Of a stretch of 64,000 bases of DNA, positions 37,401 through 50,160 are shown one piece after another. The DNA comes from Carallia brachiata (lineage: Eukaryota > Streptophyta > Magnoliopsida > Malpighiales > Rhizophoraceae), in contig JADCRB010000030.1 in NCBI GenBank assembly GCA_021464245.1, positions 3,612,213-3,676,212 of the forward strand. The letters run 5' to 3'. The notes beneath the pieces were generated by a model. It worked only from the letters and a program-made list of their open reading frames with translations. It did no database searches and was not told the origin of the DNA. Made by a program: the position numbers and the translations under genes. Numbering within the stretch: the first letter of the stretch is position 1; every line of letters starts with the position of its first letter.

Positions 37401-40400
37401 TTCATTTGCATCATTGACATAAAGGTGGAGGTCACTGCTTTGTCTAGCTATGAAGAAAAGGAGGAGCAGTTTAAAGAGCAGGTAACTCCCATGTTACATT
37501 GAACAATTTGTCAAGCGTCAAGAGTTATAGTGATCGCCTGTCTTGGTTGAAAATTCTGGAATTTGTTGTAAAGAAGTCCTTGGAAGTGATTTGTATGCTT
37601 TGTATCAGTACAGGTTTTATGGCTTTGTGTCAGAATTAATCAACCCTTTTCCCTTTTGATGGGTAATGCTACTTGCTTGTAACCTAAGCCAATGTTTTTA
37701 CAGGTTGCTCAATTAAGGCAGCGGTTTTTTCAGTCTACATCTCCTGGAGGACTTGCTGGCGATAGGCATGGAGTTGTACCAGCTTCAGGATTCTCTTTTA
37801 GTGCGCAGCAAATATGGAAAACTATAAAAGAAAACAAGGATCTGGATCTACCTGCTCACAAGGTTAATAAAAGAAACTTCTTCCTATGGAGATATGCTCC
37901 TAAGATTTTTGGGTTTTTTTTATGTATTTATTTCTGGTTTATTTATTAGGTGATGGTTGCCACTGTACGTTGTGAAGAGATTGGCAATGAGATGCTCAGA
38001 CGTCTCAGTGCTGATGAGGTACTTCATATGCATCCTTTCTCTATAATTTATTCTTAGAGGACTTAATTCTTCGATAGTGACATTTAACGTTGGACAATAC
38101 GTGATCAATTTTGTAGGGTTGGTTAGCATTGGAAGAGGCTGTTCATGCAGGTCCAGTTTCGGAATTTGGGAAAATGCTCAGCACTATTTTGGAAACATAT
38201 CTTTCCCAGTAAGCATTGATATGGGCAATACTGTGAATCTTTGTTAGTGATTAATTGACATCAAAAGGTGTTCTAAACAAGTTTATCCTGATGTGGCATC
38301 TTTTTCCAAATTAATCAAATATTCTTTTCGCACAAAAATAATTTTGGCTGTTTGTGTTTGATCGTTTAGCTAAAACTGAAGTTAATGTTTAGATATGCTG
38401 CTTGCATTATGCTAAGCAATTGTTAACCTGGCTAGCCTGCTGTCTTGGACTTGATTTGGAATCTCGTGTATTGCTTATAGGCTGCAACTTCCTTCTTCGA
38501 TAGGTATGACATGGAGACGACGTATTTTGACGAGGGTGTTAGAATGGTGAAAAGACAGCAGTTGAAATCAAAAGCATTGGATGTAAGGCTAACTCTCTTC
38601 TGTCAAGTTATTGCTGTAGAGGCTACTACAGATATGTTCTGTTATCATTGTAACTTTGTTGGTGGATCTATGATTCCAAGTATATACAATTTGGATATAG
38701 CAAGAAAGCATACATAAGCATAGATGAGAGAGATAAAAATTACAATCATTGGATGTCTATTACAATCTTAGAAATTTCTACTGATTTATTACTGAGTCTT
38801 TGTATTGCCAGGATTAAGTTTGTCAATGTATGAATCTTGGTACTTGATAAACAAGAAAAAAAGAAAGAAAAAATGAAGTCTGGGAGACGGAGCATCCCAG
38901 TGCACGGGATTCCCATACCGTCGTATTGGTGGAAGGTTTAGATGAGAATTTGGGAAAAAATTATTTTGGATTTTTGGTATTCTGTTGTTGGATACATGGT
39001 TCCTGTGTTGATCTAGTAACTTTCAAGCTATCCGTGTTCAAGTTTTCAACATGTGATTATTGCATTTATATAGTAAAATGTTTTCTTTTTTTTGAGATAT
39101 TGTGCAGCTGGTGTATCCTGCTTATGCTACATTGTTGGGACATTTACGCTCTATAACACTTGAAGATTTTAAAACTAGGCTGGAACAGTCATTGAACAAA
39201 GGAGAAGGATTTGCTGCTTCTGTTCGTACTTGTGCCCAACATTGTATGCTTGAGTTTGACAAACGATGCACAGGTAACTCCCACATATCGGAGATAACCT
39301 GCACATACCTTCAGGCCAAATAAATATTGTACCATGAACAGTCTGAACTTCCAATTTGGTCCCATTCTTTTATTTCTTTTAATTGAGTCTCAAACTAATA
39401 TTTTGCTTCTATTTGGGTCCTCAGATTTAGTAATTCACATATAATCAAGTCTTTTTGCCAAGTTTTTCCCGCTGCTGCCAAAGGTTAATGTCAAAAGACA
39501 TTTTGGGTCAAAAGGAACGTTGAAGAACTCTTTTTTATTCTGTCATCGAAGTTGAAATTAATCAGTGTGTTGACATTCAAGTCAATGTTTTCAGAATTAG
39601 ACTAGACCAAAAAAAATAAAGAAAAAGGAAGACAGTTGAGGGACAAAAATTCAATCAAGATCCAGCCAGAGGTCAACAATAATATCTGACGTGAATTTAT
39701 TTATAGTTTCTTCATCTGTGTCCTGATTGCATAAGTGATGTTTAAGAAAAAAATATACAATAAATAGTAATTTTTACTAATAAAGGTTTTGGATTTGTAT
39801 ATTATTGTGTTGTTAGAACACTAGAAATGAAATTTTGTTGGGGAGTTTGACAAGTCGCTTTGATTCTTTCATAGATGCCACCGTGAGACAGGCTAACTGG
39901 GATGCTTCAAAAGTTCGGGAAAAACTTCAGCGTGACATTGGGACACATGCATCATCTGTATGCAGTGCCAAGTTATCAGAATTGATGAACAAATATGAGG
40001 TAATTTGGTTAATGTGACAGTCCATAGCTTACTTGCTCCAGAAGTATCCGTGTTTGAACTTCTCTGAACTTTTGCGGGGAAAAAAGGAAGACCAAACCAT
40101 CATATACATTTCTTACATGCAGAAACAACTATCCAGAGCACTAACTGAACCTGTAGAATCCCTCTTTGAAGCTGGAGGAAATGATACGTGGGCAGCAATA
40201 AGAAAGCTTCTCGAACATGAGACACAGCTGGCTGTATCAGGGTTTTCAAATTCTGTTGCCAGTTTTGAGTTAGACAGAGCTACAATTGGTACAATGGTGC
40301 AAAAATTAAGGGATTATGCTAGAAATGTGGTTGAGAAAAAGGCAAGAGAAGAAGCAGGAAAAGTTTTGATCTATATGAAGGAAAAGTATGGGGCACAATA

Positions 40401-42831
40401 TTGTTAGTTGTTTAAATTCTTTATGTTTTCTCGTATCTCAAAAATTTTTATTGGTCATATTTCAGGTTTGCAATAGGTTTCAATCATGATAATGATTCAA
40501 TGCCAAGGGTTTGGACTGGAAAAGAAGACATTAGGAAAATTACAAAAGAAGCACGTGCTGCGGTAATTTAGAGGGAATTTTTGCTGAATAGCTGCTTGTA
40601 TGTTTTTATTTGGGTAGGCATCTGAATGTCATTGTTGTTTGTTCTAGTCTCTGAGACTCCTCTCAGACATGGCAGCCATTCGCTTAGAAGAGAAGCCAGA
40701 TAAGATTGAAAATGTGCTTTATTCCTCACTAATGGATAGAGATGTTGCTGCTTTGTCTTCCCACGATAGGAGCATAGTAACTGCTGTGGACCCCTTTGCT
40801 TCAAGCACATGGGAAGAGGTAATGGTTGGTCAACATTACTCTATCATGCATGTATGTATGAATTGAGTGTGCATTCACTTTGATGTGCATTTATGCGTTT
40901 ACCTTTTATCTACCAATCATCAAACTAATTTCCATGTGGCTCAAATGTGGGCAGGTTTCTCCAAAAGATACCCTGATCACACCAGTACAATGCAAGTCAT
41001 TGTGGAGACAGTTTAAAGGAGACCGAGTACATGGTCACCCAAGCTATTTCTGCTCAGGTGGTCTTTCATGCCAATAATTTCTTTTAGTATCCTTTTTTAT
41101 ATGTATAATTTGCACGCACATCATCCTAGTGATGGTCTTTGGGTGGGTTCGATTTGACTATCCTTCAATTACAGATCAATTTGAAAGGAACTCTCTAAAC
41201 AAATTTATCCAATTGAGCTGTGAAAAAATTTGGGTTTGATTTGCCCCTATATAGATATTTTATTCAAACAACTACATAGTCCACATAGGGGATAACTTGT
41301 GGAAGCATCAATTACATGATCATATAAGAGTTTTCTGCTACCTTTAATGGCACTTCATTGTTAATGAATGTTAAAAAAGACCATCTCACTTTAAACTGCA
41401 TAAATGATATTGTGATACTTTGAGACACAACGAATTTCTGACTAGGAGGTTTTGAATTTGATGTCTGTATCTAAAGACACAACCAACTAATAACCTGCTT
41501 CAGATTTTCAACTCTCACTTGGTTGCACAAATTTCTTTTATTATCACAGTTGCTATGTGAAACCATTCGCTGATATCAAATGTGGAATAGTAATATTAAG
41601 AATGTTGCAGTTTTTAGCAAGTCTTGTGCATTTTCTTTATTTCTTCTCTGTTGATTGTAATACTAGAAAATAATTATGCCTGACCCTTAGTTTGTGGGGC
41701 TTGGTGTTTTCTTCAGGAGGCTTACAAGCGGAATAACAATTGGTTGCCTCCACCATGGGCAATTGTTGCGATGGTTGTCCTTGGTTTTAATGAATTCATG
41801 CTTCTGTTAAAGTAAGTACTGATAAACTGAAAATTTCAAGGCTTGCATCTTATTGAGAAGATCACTTAATTTTTTTGCATGTCTTTTTTCACTCTCATTC
41901 AATTATGAACATAGTTCCTGATATTTTTCTGGTAATGAAACAGGAACCCTTTTTACCTTATGGTTCTATTCGTTGTATTTCTAGTCTCAAAAGCTTTGTG
42001 GGTACAGATGGACATTGCAGGGGAGTTTCGGCAAGGCACTGTAAGTGAAAATTAAATTGGCCTCCCAATAAGTGCTATTATATTCATTTCTATTACTATT
42101 ATAGATAGTTTGGTTAAAAGGTTGGAAAAGTTTTACCAGGAAAAGGAGGAAAAGTTGCAATCATGTGTGTCAGTGCACACTCACAAACGCTGTTGTGGAG
42201 CAGAAATAGAAATATTGGTCATGTGTTATGGTAGCTCTACTAGGATATGGTAATAGAAATAAGTCGTATCTATATATACATAATGGTGAAAATATGGGCA
42301 CTCCTCGGCAACAGACAATTTTATTGGAGGGCATACTGCAAACATTTTGACTTAGAGCCCTTGAGCAATTAGCTTTCTGACTTAGCTATCGATTGCGACA
42401 AATGTGCTATCATCTTTTGGCCATACTGCAAAATGCCTACTTTGTTGGATGGTAGACTTGTCCTTTTTCTCCTGGATTGAAGTATAAATCTCGTTTAGAG
42501 GACCCATTACATGTAACTTTCATTGCATTTGCTGTGCTAGCAGTTAGCTGGGCTGTTATCCATTTCTTCAAAGTTTCTCCCTACTGTAATGGATCTTCTT
42601 AGGCGACTTGCCGAAGAAGCTCAGGGCCGTCCAACTTCTGAAGCCCCGAGGCCGGTGTCGCTGGCTTCTCAGAGTTTGAGGAACCAATCTCAGCCAAATC
42701 CTATAATCAGCACAATGGCTGAGTCTGCAGAATCATCTACTGTTTCATCTTCTGAAGCTGGCATTGAATACTCGAGTCCAAGTTTGAGTCAAAGGCAAAG
42801 TACGAGAAATGTGGAGGCGGAGTTTTCTTGA
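34430..42831 (+). CDS. RHD3: Protein ROOT HAIR DEFECTIVE 3 (RHD3/Sey1 GTPase), copy 3, with a frame break in exon 19
   Basis: Dynamin-superfamily GTPase of the ER membrane that fuses tubules into the three-way network; family length about 800 aa. Twenty-two exons: 34430-34577, 34972-35038, 35166-35268, 36139-36209, 36735-36798, 36894-36959, 37053-37100, 37195-37257, 37425-37481, 37704-37862, 37950-38018, 38117-38208, 38504-38582, 39108-39273, 39875-39999, 40123-40385, 40466-40562, 40648-40818, 40955-41057, 41717-41811, 41944-42040, 42544-42831. GTPase motifs: GPQSSGKST (45-53), DLEGTDG (95-101), RD (169-170). Exons 20 and 21 encode the membrane hairpin. Exon 22 holds the amphipathic helix [10 protein letters not shown] and a Ser-rich tail. 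Exon 19 is 2 nt short: after residue 657 (at 41017) the expected E-T-E-Y-M-V-T-Q reading lies in another frame. As written, translation stops at 676 aa, before the membrane domain. All downstream exons look conserved, so this is either a recent mutation or a sequence error. The last acceptor could also be three bases earlier. Confidence 0.85.
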
Positions 42832-43105
42832 TGAAAGCTGTTCTTGCATGCACATTATCTGTATATTATGGATCGGTAAAGAAAACTACACAAATTTCCT
42901 TTCCGATGTACAAAAAAAGAGGGAAAAAAAAAAAGGTAAAGTTCTTTATTAAATGGACTTTTTACTGTCAACTGCTGATGAGATGTAGGACAATTCTCTA
43001 CTGCTGGGTTGTTGTTCTCAGTTAAGCTGTCAATCCTTTTATTTACACATTTGCTGCTGAGTGCTGAAGCATCATATAGTTCTTGAACCTTTGCTACGGT
43101 CATAA
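42832..43105. other. Shared 3' space of two convergent genes
   Basis: Only 274 bp separate the stop codons of RHD3 copy 3 (+) and the BAHD gene (-), so their 3' UTRs probably abut or overlap. No other feature is seen. Confidence 0.6.
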
Positions 43106-45245
43106 CTAAGGCTGTGGCTCATGTTTTAGCATCTTCTCAAATTCTAGCACGAACCTTTCCATAACCGATTTAGGCAGGGAAACCAGCATCATAACCCCAC
43201 GCTCCCCCATCTTGTTTTTGAATGGCAAGTAAGCAGTTGCTGCGCCAGGAATGTGATCACTCAACCAAGCCTTTGGCTGTCCCGCAAAAGCCGGCTTGCC
43301 CCATCCATAGTCTACTTCTCCAAACGCAGCATATCTTACATCAGTAACATTGTAGGACTGCACCATCCCTGGCCGGCCTTTCATGACCATTAGATCAGCG
43401 GACGATCTCATGTACTCCTCGGTAACCAAGTTCTTGGCATCCCTTATTAGCCCCAGTGCATGTCCGAAGTCCCCTTGGAAAAGCTGGCCAGCAGTTGTAG
43501 CAGCTAATGTATTGGAAAACACATTTCCATAATATCCTGCTGGTAATGGTGGCTCGAATTTGGACCGCGCATTGACAGCAATTGTCATGCCTACCTACAT
43601 GTAAGTGGGAGTAAAATTACAATATATTTACTGTGTGGGAATTTCCTGCACTGAGACGCACCCACTAGCCATCACTTCATACCTACCTGGTCATTGGGGT
43701 CTGCTTGAAATGCAATGGCTTTGCATCGCCATAAGCATGCAGTCAGTGCCTCAAATTTAGAGCATGGCTGTAAATGTGGAGGGATGTATCTTCCGATGGC
43801 GGAGAGTTCCGCAGGGCCAAGAAGGAACGTAGAGTGAGCCATGCCGTCACAGGGGAAAGGATTCTGATATGGTGCACACTTTCTATCAGCATTGTACTCG
43901 TCATGTTTGCAAGTGATTCGTGGCGGAACCCTGGCATTGAGCAGCTCCCTTTGCCACACTGGTTGGACGGAAGGTGCAAGAGCGCCTCTTGCCATCTCGC
44001 CAATGGCATTCCAGAATTGGGCTAGGCTGGTTGCATCAGCCATCGTGTGGTTGAATCGAAGGGCAACTATGAAACCGTCGCACTTCAACCTTGTTACCTG
44101 TTAATATTAACTATTACTATTTTGAATACTGAACCATTATTTGTAGGTCTCATGTTTAGAAGAGTCAAATGGACTTCAAAATAGATTCAGAAAAAATATG
44201 TTGCCTAACGTTACTAATGTTGTCACATCAACATACATATGGGAATGCACAATAAAGAGTGAAGAATAAATTTAAACCAAAAAAAAAGAGCAAAAGAATG
44301 AAAATCTCATAATTTTCTCTAAATTTTCTTCCCTCTCTCGCCCTCTCTTTTTTTTCTTTTGTTTGTTAGAAGAAAAAAATGTCGAGTGGACTACCACTCT
44401 GAAATTTATTTGTAATTTTGAGTCATCTCGTCTCCTAATAAGTGTCACTTTTAGGATTCAAACTTTTACTTATTGATAAGTAAGACTTATTTAGAGTCAA
44501 CTTACAACCGCTGAACCAATGCCTTTTTAATTCCTTTTAAGAAGGTTGAAATTCTAAAAATGGACAATATTATTAGGGTCAAATATAGAACTCAATATAT
44601 ATAGTATATATGTAATGTTTTCAGGGGGGAACAAAAAAAAAGGTAAAAAATTGATCATGCCATATGATGAAAGGTTAGATGTCCACTTGATACCAACAGC
44701 GACAGCAGAACAAAAATAAATCTTCTTGCAAAGTGCTATTCTCCCACTGATAATTTGGGAAACAGTAATACATGAAAACATTGCTAGGAACTTACCTGTA
44801 TAAGCAACAAAGGACAATGGAGGATACCATCAGAGCCTGGCACATTGTAAACCAATTCCTCCAAGCAAGGAATTGGAGGATGAATGGGGTCGCCAAACTG
44901 GTCAAGCGTGACATCAGCATCAGCCCCAATGAAAATGGCACCCTCACCAGTACAATCAACCATAAGCTTCCTGTTTGGGCCTTCCCTAAGCCTTCCAGCA
45001 AAAGGGTAGTAAAAGACCAGCGCTTTAGCAAGTGCTTCTCTTATCAGCTTCACAGGGTCTCTGCCCTGGTCGACCAGGGGATTTTGCCTGTAAAATTGTA
45101 GGAGTTGCACGTGGAAACGAAAGTGTTCCTGGTCATCTATGTCAGAAAGTTGTTTGAGCTCATGGGGTGTGGATTTAGCTGGAGGAACAAGTTCTGGTGC
45201 ACCCCTTTCCACTGTGAATTCCAAGGAAGTTCCCCTTGCTGCCAT
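43106..45245 (-). CDS. BAHD acyltransferase, benzyl alcohol O-benzoyltransferase-like
   Basis: BAHD enzymes transfer an acyl group from acyl-CoA to an alcohol or amine in the cytosol. Three exons (45245-44796, 44097-43687, 43594-43106) join in frame to 449 aa, the usual family length. The catalytic HXXXD motif reads HTMAD, at the start of exon 2. The structural DFGWG motif reads DYGWG in exon 3. The N-terminal words [18 protein letters not shown] and DCTGEG, together with NARSKF and PLPAGYYGN, are typical of the clade with benzyl alcohol benzoyltransferases and methanol anthraniloyltransferases that make volatile esters. The real acyl donor and acceptor cannot be read from sequence. The start ATG gives the family-typical short N-terminus. 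The GT at 44795-44794 and AG at 44099-44098 bound intron 1 (698 bp). Intron 2 is only 92 bp. The reading frame has no defect. Confidence 0.92.
44395..44530 (-). repeat. Possible tRNA-derived SINE relic in BAHD intron 1
   Basis: Read on the - strand there is an A-box-like TGGTTCAGCGGTTGT followed about 55 bp later by a B-box-like AGTTTGAATCC. This spacing and orientation fit an internal RNA polymerase III promoter of a plant SINE. No clear tail or target duplication was found, so this is tentative. Confidence 0.35.
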
Positions 45246-47976
45246 GGCAACAAGAAATATTCAGTGGCTTCAAGATTGTTAATGAAGTGCTGTTTTCAAT
45301 GAGAGAGATGAGAGAAGGGCAATGAACATGAACTAGAACTATGCTTCCTTTAGATCTACAACTACAAGTCTTTGTTGAAATTATGGAACTATTTTCTAAT
45401 TAAAACGAGAATGTTAAGAGTGTAATATATACTATAATACATTCATGGCTTCGCCCAATTGTCGAAGTTTTTTTATTCAAATAATTTCTTAGATTTGTTT
45501 TTTGTTCAATGGACTCGTAAGCGAGGGGTATGTGAGAGTTTAATATGCAATGATCTATTCATAAACCACGTCTTGGTGACTTAATATTTTGGATTAAACT
45601 GTTTCTTGACTAGGGAAATCTACTAGCAAAATGAGTCCCAACTCATTATTTTATAAGTTATTAAAAGTGAACTAGCTTTTGTGAGAAGAGCAAAACAGTT
45701 GGACCCATCATTATATAGATAAAGAAAAAATCATAGTAAGTCCTTAAAATAAAAATTGTAAGTTTTGTCATCTTGAAATTAAAATTTAAAATTTAAGATC
45801 TCTTAAAAATTACTAATTTTTATAATTTAGTCGTTGTTGAGTTCTCGAGTTATTTTATTTCAATTCAAATGTTTATCCAATGCAGGCTGGTATTGATAGC
45901 AATCAATTCAATTGTACTAAAAAAAGATCAATTCAATTGTAACAAACAAAGGTTTATGTACTAAAAGTCAACTATATTTCTTTGCCGTATTTCTCCTCTT
46001 TTATCGGGTGGATTTCATCTCAGAAATTACCATTTCGTTGAGGGATCACAATACCTAATGCATAGAAGACTAATCCAACACAGAATCAATTGGATTGGAT
46101 GCTTTTGATGGTGTAGATGGATATAACTGGGGCCCTGGATTGCGTGTGCATATCATCAAGAAGGTCATTTAGTCATTAGAAAAAAGGAAACAACCTTTAT
46201 TGATTGCAAAAAATATTATATTACTGATCCCAACTTGCAATTGTAGTGGTAGTAGTAAAACATCAATCAAAATAAATACCAATCATATAAAAATGTTTCC
46301 AAAACAGGGTCAAACAACAAAATATGTTAAAACTATGGAGGGTGGGACATTTGAGATTGAGAGTGGACATGACATTTATTTGATTGGAACTTTTCAAATA
46401 TTTTATTTTTCATTTGTTTTCTTATCTAAGGTTGTTGCAAAAGACAACTATATAATTTACTCCATTAGTTTATAGAAAATTAACCAAAATAAACTTGCAT
46501 CTAGGCAAGTTAAACTCAGATTATTCACGTGATTAAGGTGTGATAGCATTCGAGTTATTGTTAGCCAAATAACGTTTATTGTATGATTGTAAGTTAAATA
46601 GATCAATACTTGACTATATCGACATCTAGTTCTACATATATATACTAGAATTTAATCTCGCACATTACGCATGTTGCAAATATTTATTAAAAAATATTAA
46701 TGTGAATTCAAATGGATGTATATGAGATAGATTTTAAGAAATCAATAATAATTAAAAAAACATGAATTACAATCATTGGCACTAAATTATATCGGTTGAG
46801 AGTTCAGAATTCATATTATATTCATATCATATTAAATTATAATTAGTAAAATAATTAGAGAGTGTGTCTTTAATTACAGTAATCAATTGCTCTCAATTGT
46901 AATTGGAAAATCATGAATTACAATTATTAAAACTCAAATACAACTGTAAAGCATTTAAAATTTTATATCATAAATTGTAATTAGTAAAATAATAAGTAAA
47001 TAGAGTGGAATAATAACTGGATTTATGTCATATTTATATATGATAGTTATGTTATATTATAACTTAACATAATTTCAAAAATAGTAAAGAATGAAAAGAA
47101 AATCTTGTGGTTTTGGCATGTAGCAGCTACAAACATGAGAAAGTTTCCTCTAAACTTCCCAATAAACTAAAATTGTAATATAAATTGAAGTAATTTATTT
47201 TCTTATATCAACAATAGTTTCTTTAAACATTCTCAATATATTGTCAATAGTTCTCCTCTTGGGCTTAGATCCTCTAACAATAAAAGAAAAAAGAAAAAGG
47301 AAAAAAGAGTTCTTGCACTAAAGATAATTTATTTTCTTATAAAATTGCAATTATTTATTTACAAAATTATACGTCAATTGCCACAAGGAAAATCACAGAG
47401 ATTTTTCCCATGACATGGGGGACTTTGTTTGCTTGCATGCATTTCATTTGGGCACTCGAAGGAGTTGGTCACTGAGGTGTGAAAGGTAAAGCTTTGCTTC
47501 AACTTCAAGTATTGTTGTGTAAGAGCAAGCTTTTAGTGGGAATTTTTTTTCTTTGATAAAAATGAAAAATAGGATGACATTCTATATTATCATTAAAATA
47601 GTATTGCACAATACTTTTATAATGGCACTATAATTTCAGATAATTATAATAAATATAATATTAAATTTAACGTAACTTTAATAAAATTCTAACTTAGAAG
47701 AACGTGGTGATCATTTATGTTACGACATAAACGAAGAAAACAAGGAAGCAAGGGTCCCTCCCTCCCTGTTGCCGGACTATGAAGGAAGCCCAGCACGGGG
47801 AGGAGCATTCAATGAAGGGACCAAAGGGTACAAAATAACATTAAATGCTCGCCATTAATGACATCTCTCCGCAACCTCTTCTTCTCTTTCTCCATCTTTC
47901 TCGTCCTCATCTCATTTGAATACGAAGACAGCCACAGCGACGGTGCAACTTGTCAATGAAAAATGGCCCTCCCACA
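45246..47976. other. AT-rich intergenic region upstream of the BAHD gene
   Basis: No gene is seen. The first few hundred bases must contain the BAHD promoter. A 91-codon open frame at 46200-46475 has no recognisable features. A GC-richer patch lies at 47750-47960 without a coding signal. Confidence 0.5.
45422..45434 (-). promoter_or_regulatory. Candidate TATA box for the BAHD gene
   Basis: On the - strand a TATATATT-type word lies about 180 bp upstream of the start codon, a plausible distance for a TATA box with a leader of about 150 nt. In so AT-rich a region it may be chance. Confidence 0.25.
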
Positions 47977-47986
47977 GTCAATTTCA

Positions 47987-48479
47987 GGGATAAACACTTT
48001 TTTGTCCTAAACCTTTAAGTTTTTTTATGTTTAAGTCTTAAACTTTTTTGACATTTCATTTGAGTCCTAAACCTTTTGATTTCTTACTACATCAGTCCTT
48101 TAAGTTACAAAAAGTAGTCAATCTATTAATAAATGAGTTTAACTTAATAAAATCATTTTAAAAAGGTTAAATATATGAATTAAATATTTTTTTCATCAAC
48201 AAATATACATATTAAATATTTTTTAATCAACAAATATATGAATTAAATAGGTAACATGCATTTTTTGACAGAAAAGACATTCAATTTATATTTTAATCTT
48301 TTTTAAATAATTTTTTGTAAAGTTAAAATTATTTTTTAATAAATTGATCACTTTTGATAAACAGAGAGACTGATTTGGTAGAAAATCAAAAGGTTTAGAA
48401 CTCAAATGAAATGTCAAAAAGGTTTAGAACTCAAACGTAAAAAAATCTAAAAGTTTAGGACCAAAAAAATATTTATCCC
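47987..48479. mobile_element. MITE with 10-bp target duplication (493 bp), second copy
   Basis: Same family as the element in intron 14 of RHD3-like copy 2. It begins GGGATAAAC, ends TTTATCCC, and is flanked by GTCAATTTCA at 47977-47986 and 48480-48489. The terminal regions pair with each other over well above 100 bp with some mismatches (words such as CCTAAACCTTT and AAAGGTTTAG). It is non-coding. Confidence 0.88.
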
Positions 48480-48489
48480 GTCAATTTCA

Positions 48490-50160
48490 TCCTTTAAATG
48501 TCGTGTGGATGATCCATCATACTCCTCGCAATTTAATGTTGTCTTTTGCTTTTGTCGATTGACTATGATACCAATTTTATGATTAGACAAAAAAAAAAAA
48601 AATTATATTACCTATAGAGTATTTAATAGTATATAAATAATATGCAACAAATATGAAACCTACCGTAAAATTATACAAATTTTTAAAAAATTTATATATT
48701 AAAATTTTGTGTAATATAAAATATTTTGTTTATTGTATAAAATTATTTTAGGTCTATTTATGTCTATAAAATTTCACATCTGTATAATTGTTTTGCTCTA
48801 AAAAATCATCAATATAAGCTTGGATTTTTGACTGGGAGGATGTAACCCCATTAAAAAAAAACAAATCTAATTTTTCGGTTACAATTTTTTTTTGTTTGAA
48901 TTGGCTTCACTTCCGACTGAGTCTACATAATGGAGTTTAAGTCTCCCTTTGGATTTATGGTTAGAAAGAAAGTGAAAGAAAATTTAGAAAATCAATGCAA
49001 AGTCGTGTGTTTGGAATGCATGAGAATCAAGTTGGTAAAAGAAAAGGGATTAGAAATCAAGTGTCCGAATATGCATTAAAACTAATTAAGAAAATAAAAA
49101 AATACACACATGAAAATATAATGATTAAAATAATTTTAACTTTATCTCTTTAATTTTAATTTATTATTCAATTATTTATAAATATATTTTTATAATTTCA
49201 TCTATATATTTTCTTTCTCATAATTTTTTATACAATTTAAATATAAAATTTTATTTTTTCATTATTTTCTCAAAAAAAAACTTTTACAAAATTTTTGACC
49301 AAAATTTTGTAATTCAAACAAACCACAAGTGTTAAGTACGTTACTAAATTTAACCACAAGTCATACGGCACTCGTAAATAGGAACATTTATTGTTAGCAC
49401 GGACATTTTGGGTGGATTCTATTCCATTAAGTTGCTTTTATCAGCATTTTTTTTTCCCTAAAATATCAAAAACCGAGGGTCATAAATCATAATACAAAGG
49501 CCTGAGGAAGGCTAGCCACATAAAAAACACAGTTTTGTGTCTGTGGCAGGATCAAATTTTTTGACAGGTTGCAAAAAGGGCTCTGCGTTCATGTTCTGTA
49601 GACCTCAGTGGAGAACAGTCCAAGTGAACCGTACGAATGCTTTAATTGCTATAATTCTAACTTTGTTGAACGAACAAAATTGCAGAGGTACTAATTAGCG
49701 GCGATTTGACGTGCTTTCCCCTTTTTTTAATCTGACTTCAAGCCTTTTCATATTGTCTTCTTTCCTATTAAAGGGGTTATATGCACTTATATATTAATTT
49801 TAAATTTATTAATATTATAATTAAATATAAAAAAATTAAATAAAAATATTAATAAATAATTTTTAATTGACAAGTGATATATACAGACAAAAATTCCTCC
49901 ATACACGCACGAAACAGCAGCCAAGAGCCCACTGTTACTTTATAATGGGCGTGTATGAGGGATATTTGGGCGTGTAATTATCAAATCCCTTTTTAATTTT
50001 AACTAATAAGTACAATGAATGATATAATTAATATATATCTTTTTCATTGTTAGAAAAAATAAAAAATAAGTGTATAAATGTAATGCATTCATTCTCAGCT
50101 ATTTCTGCTTAAGGCAAGAGGGACTTAAAACAAAAAAAAAAGGCAGCCGAGGTGAGTTCA
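48490..50160. other. AT-rich intergenic region upstream of the GIR1-like gene
   Basis: No gene is seen. A stretch around 48940-49325 is bounded by TTTGGATTT-like and ATTCAAACAAACC-like words and may be an old MITE. A small foldback with TACACGC and GCGTGTA arms lies at about 49901-49975. The GIR1-like promoter must lie in the last few hundred bases. Confidence 0.5.

Noticed and set aside
46200..46475. 91-codon open frame in AT-rich DNA
   Set aside because: The Ile/Lys/Asn-rich composition is that of AT-rich intergenic sequence. No family resemblance or gene context.
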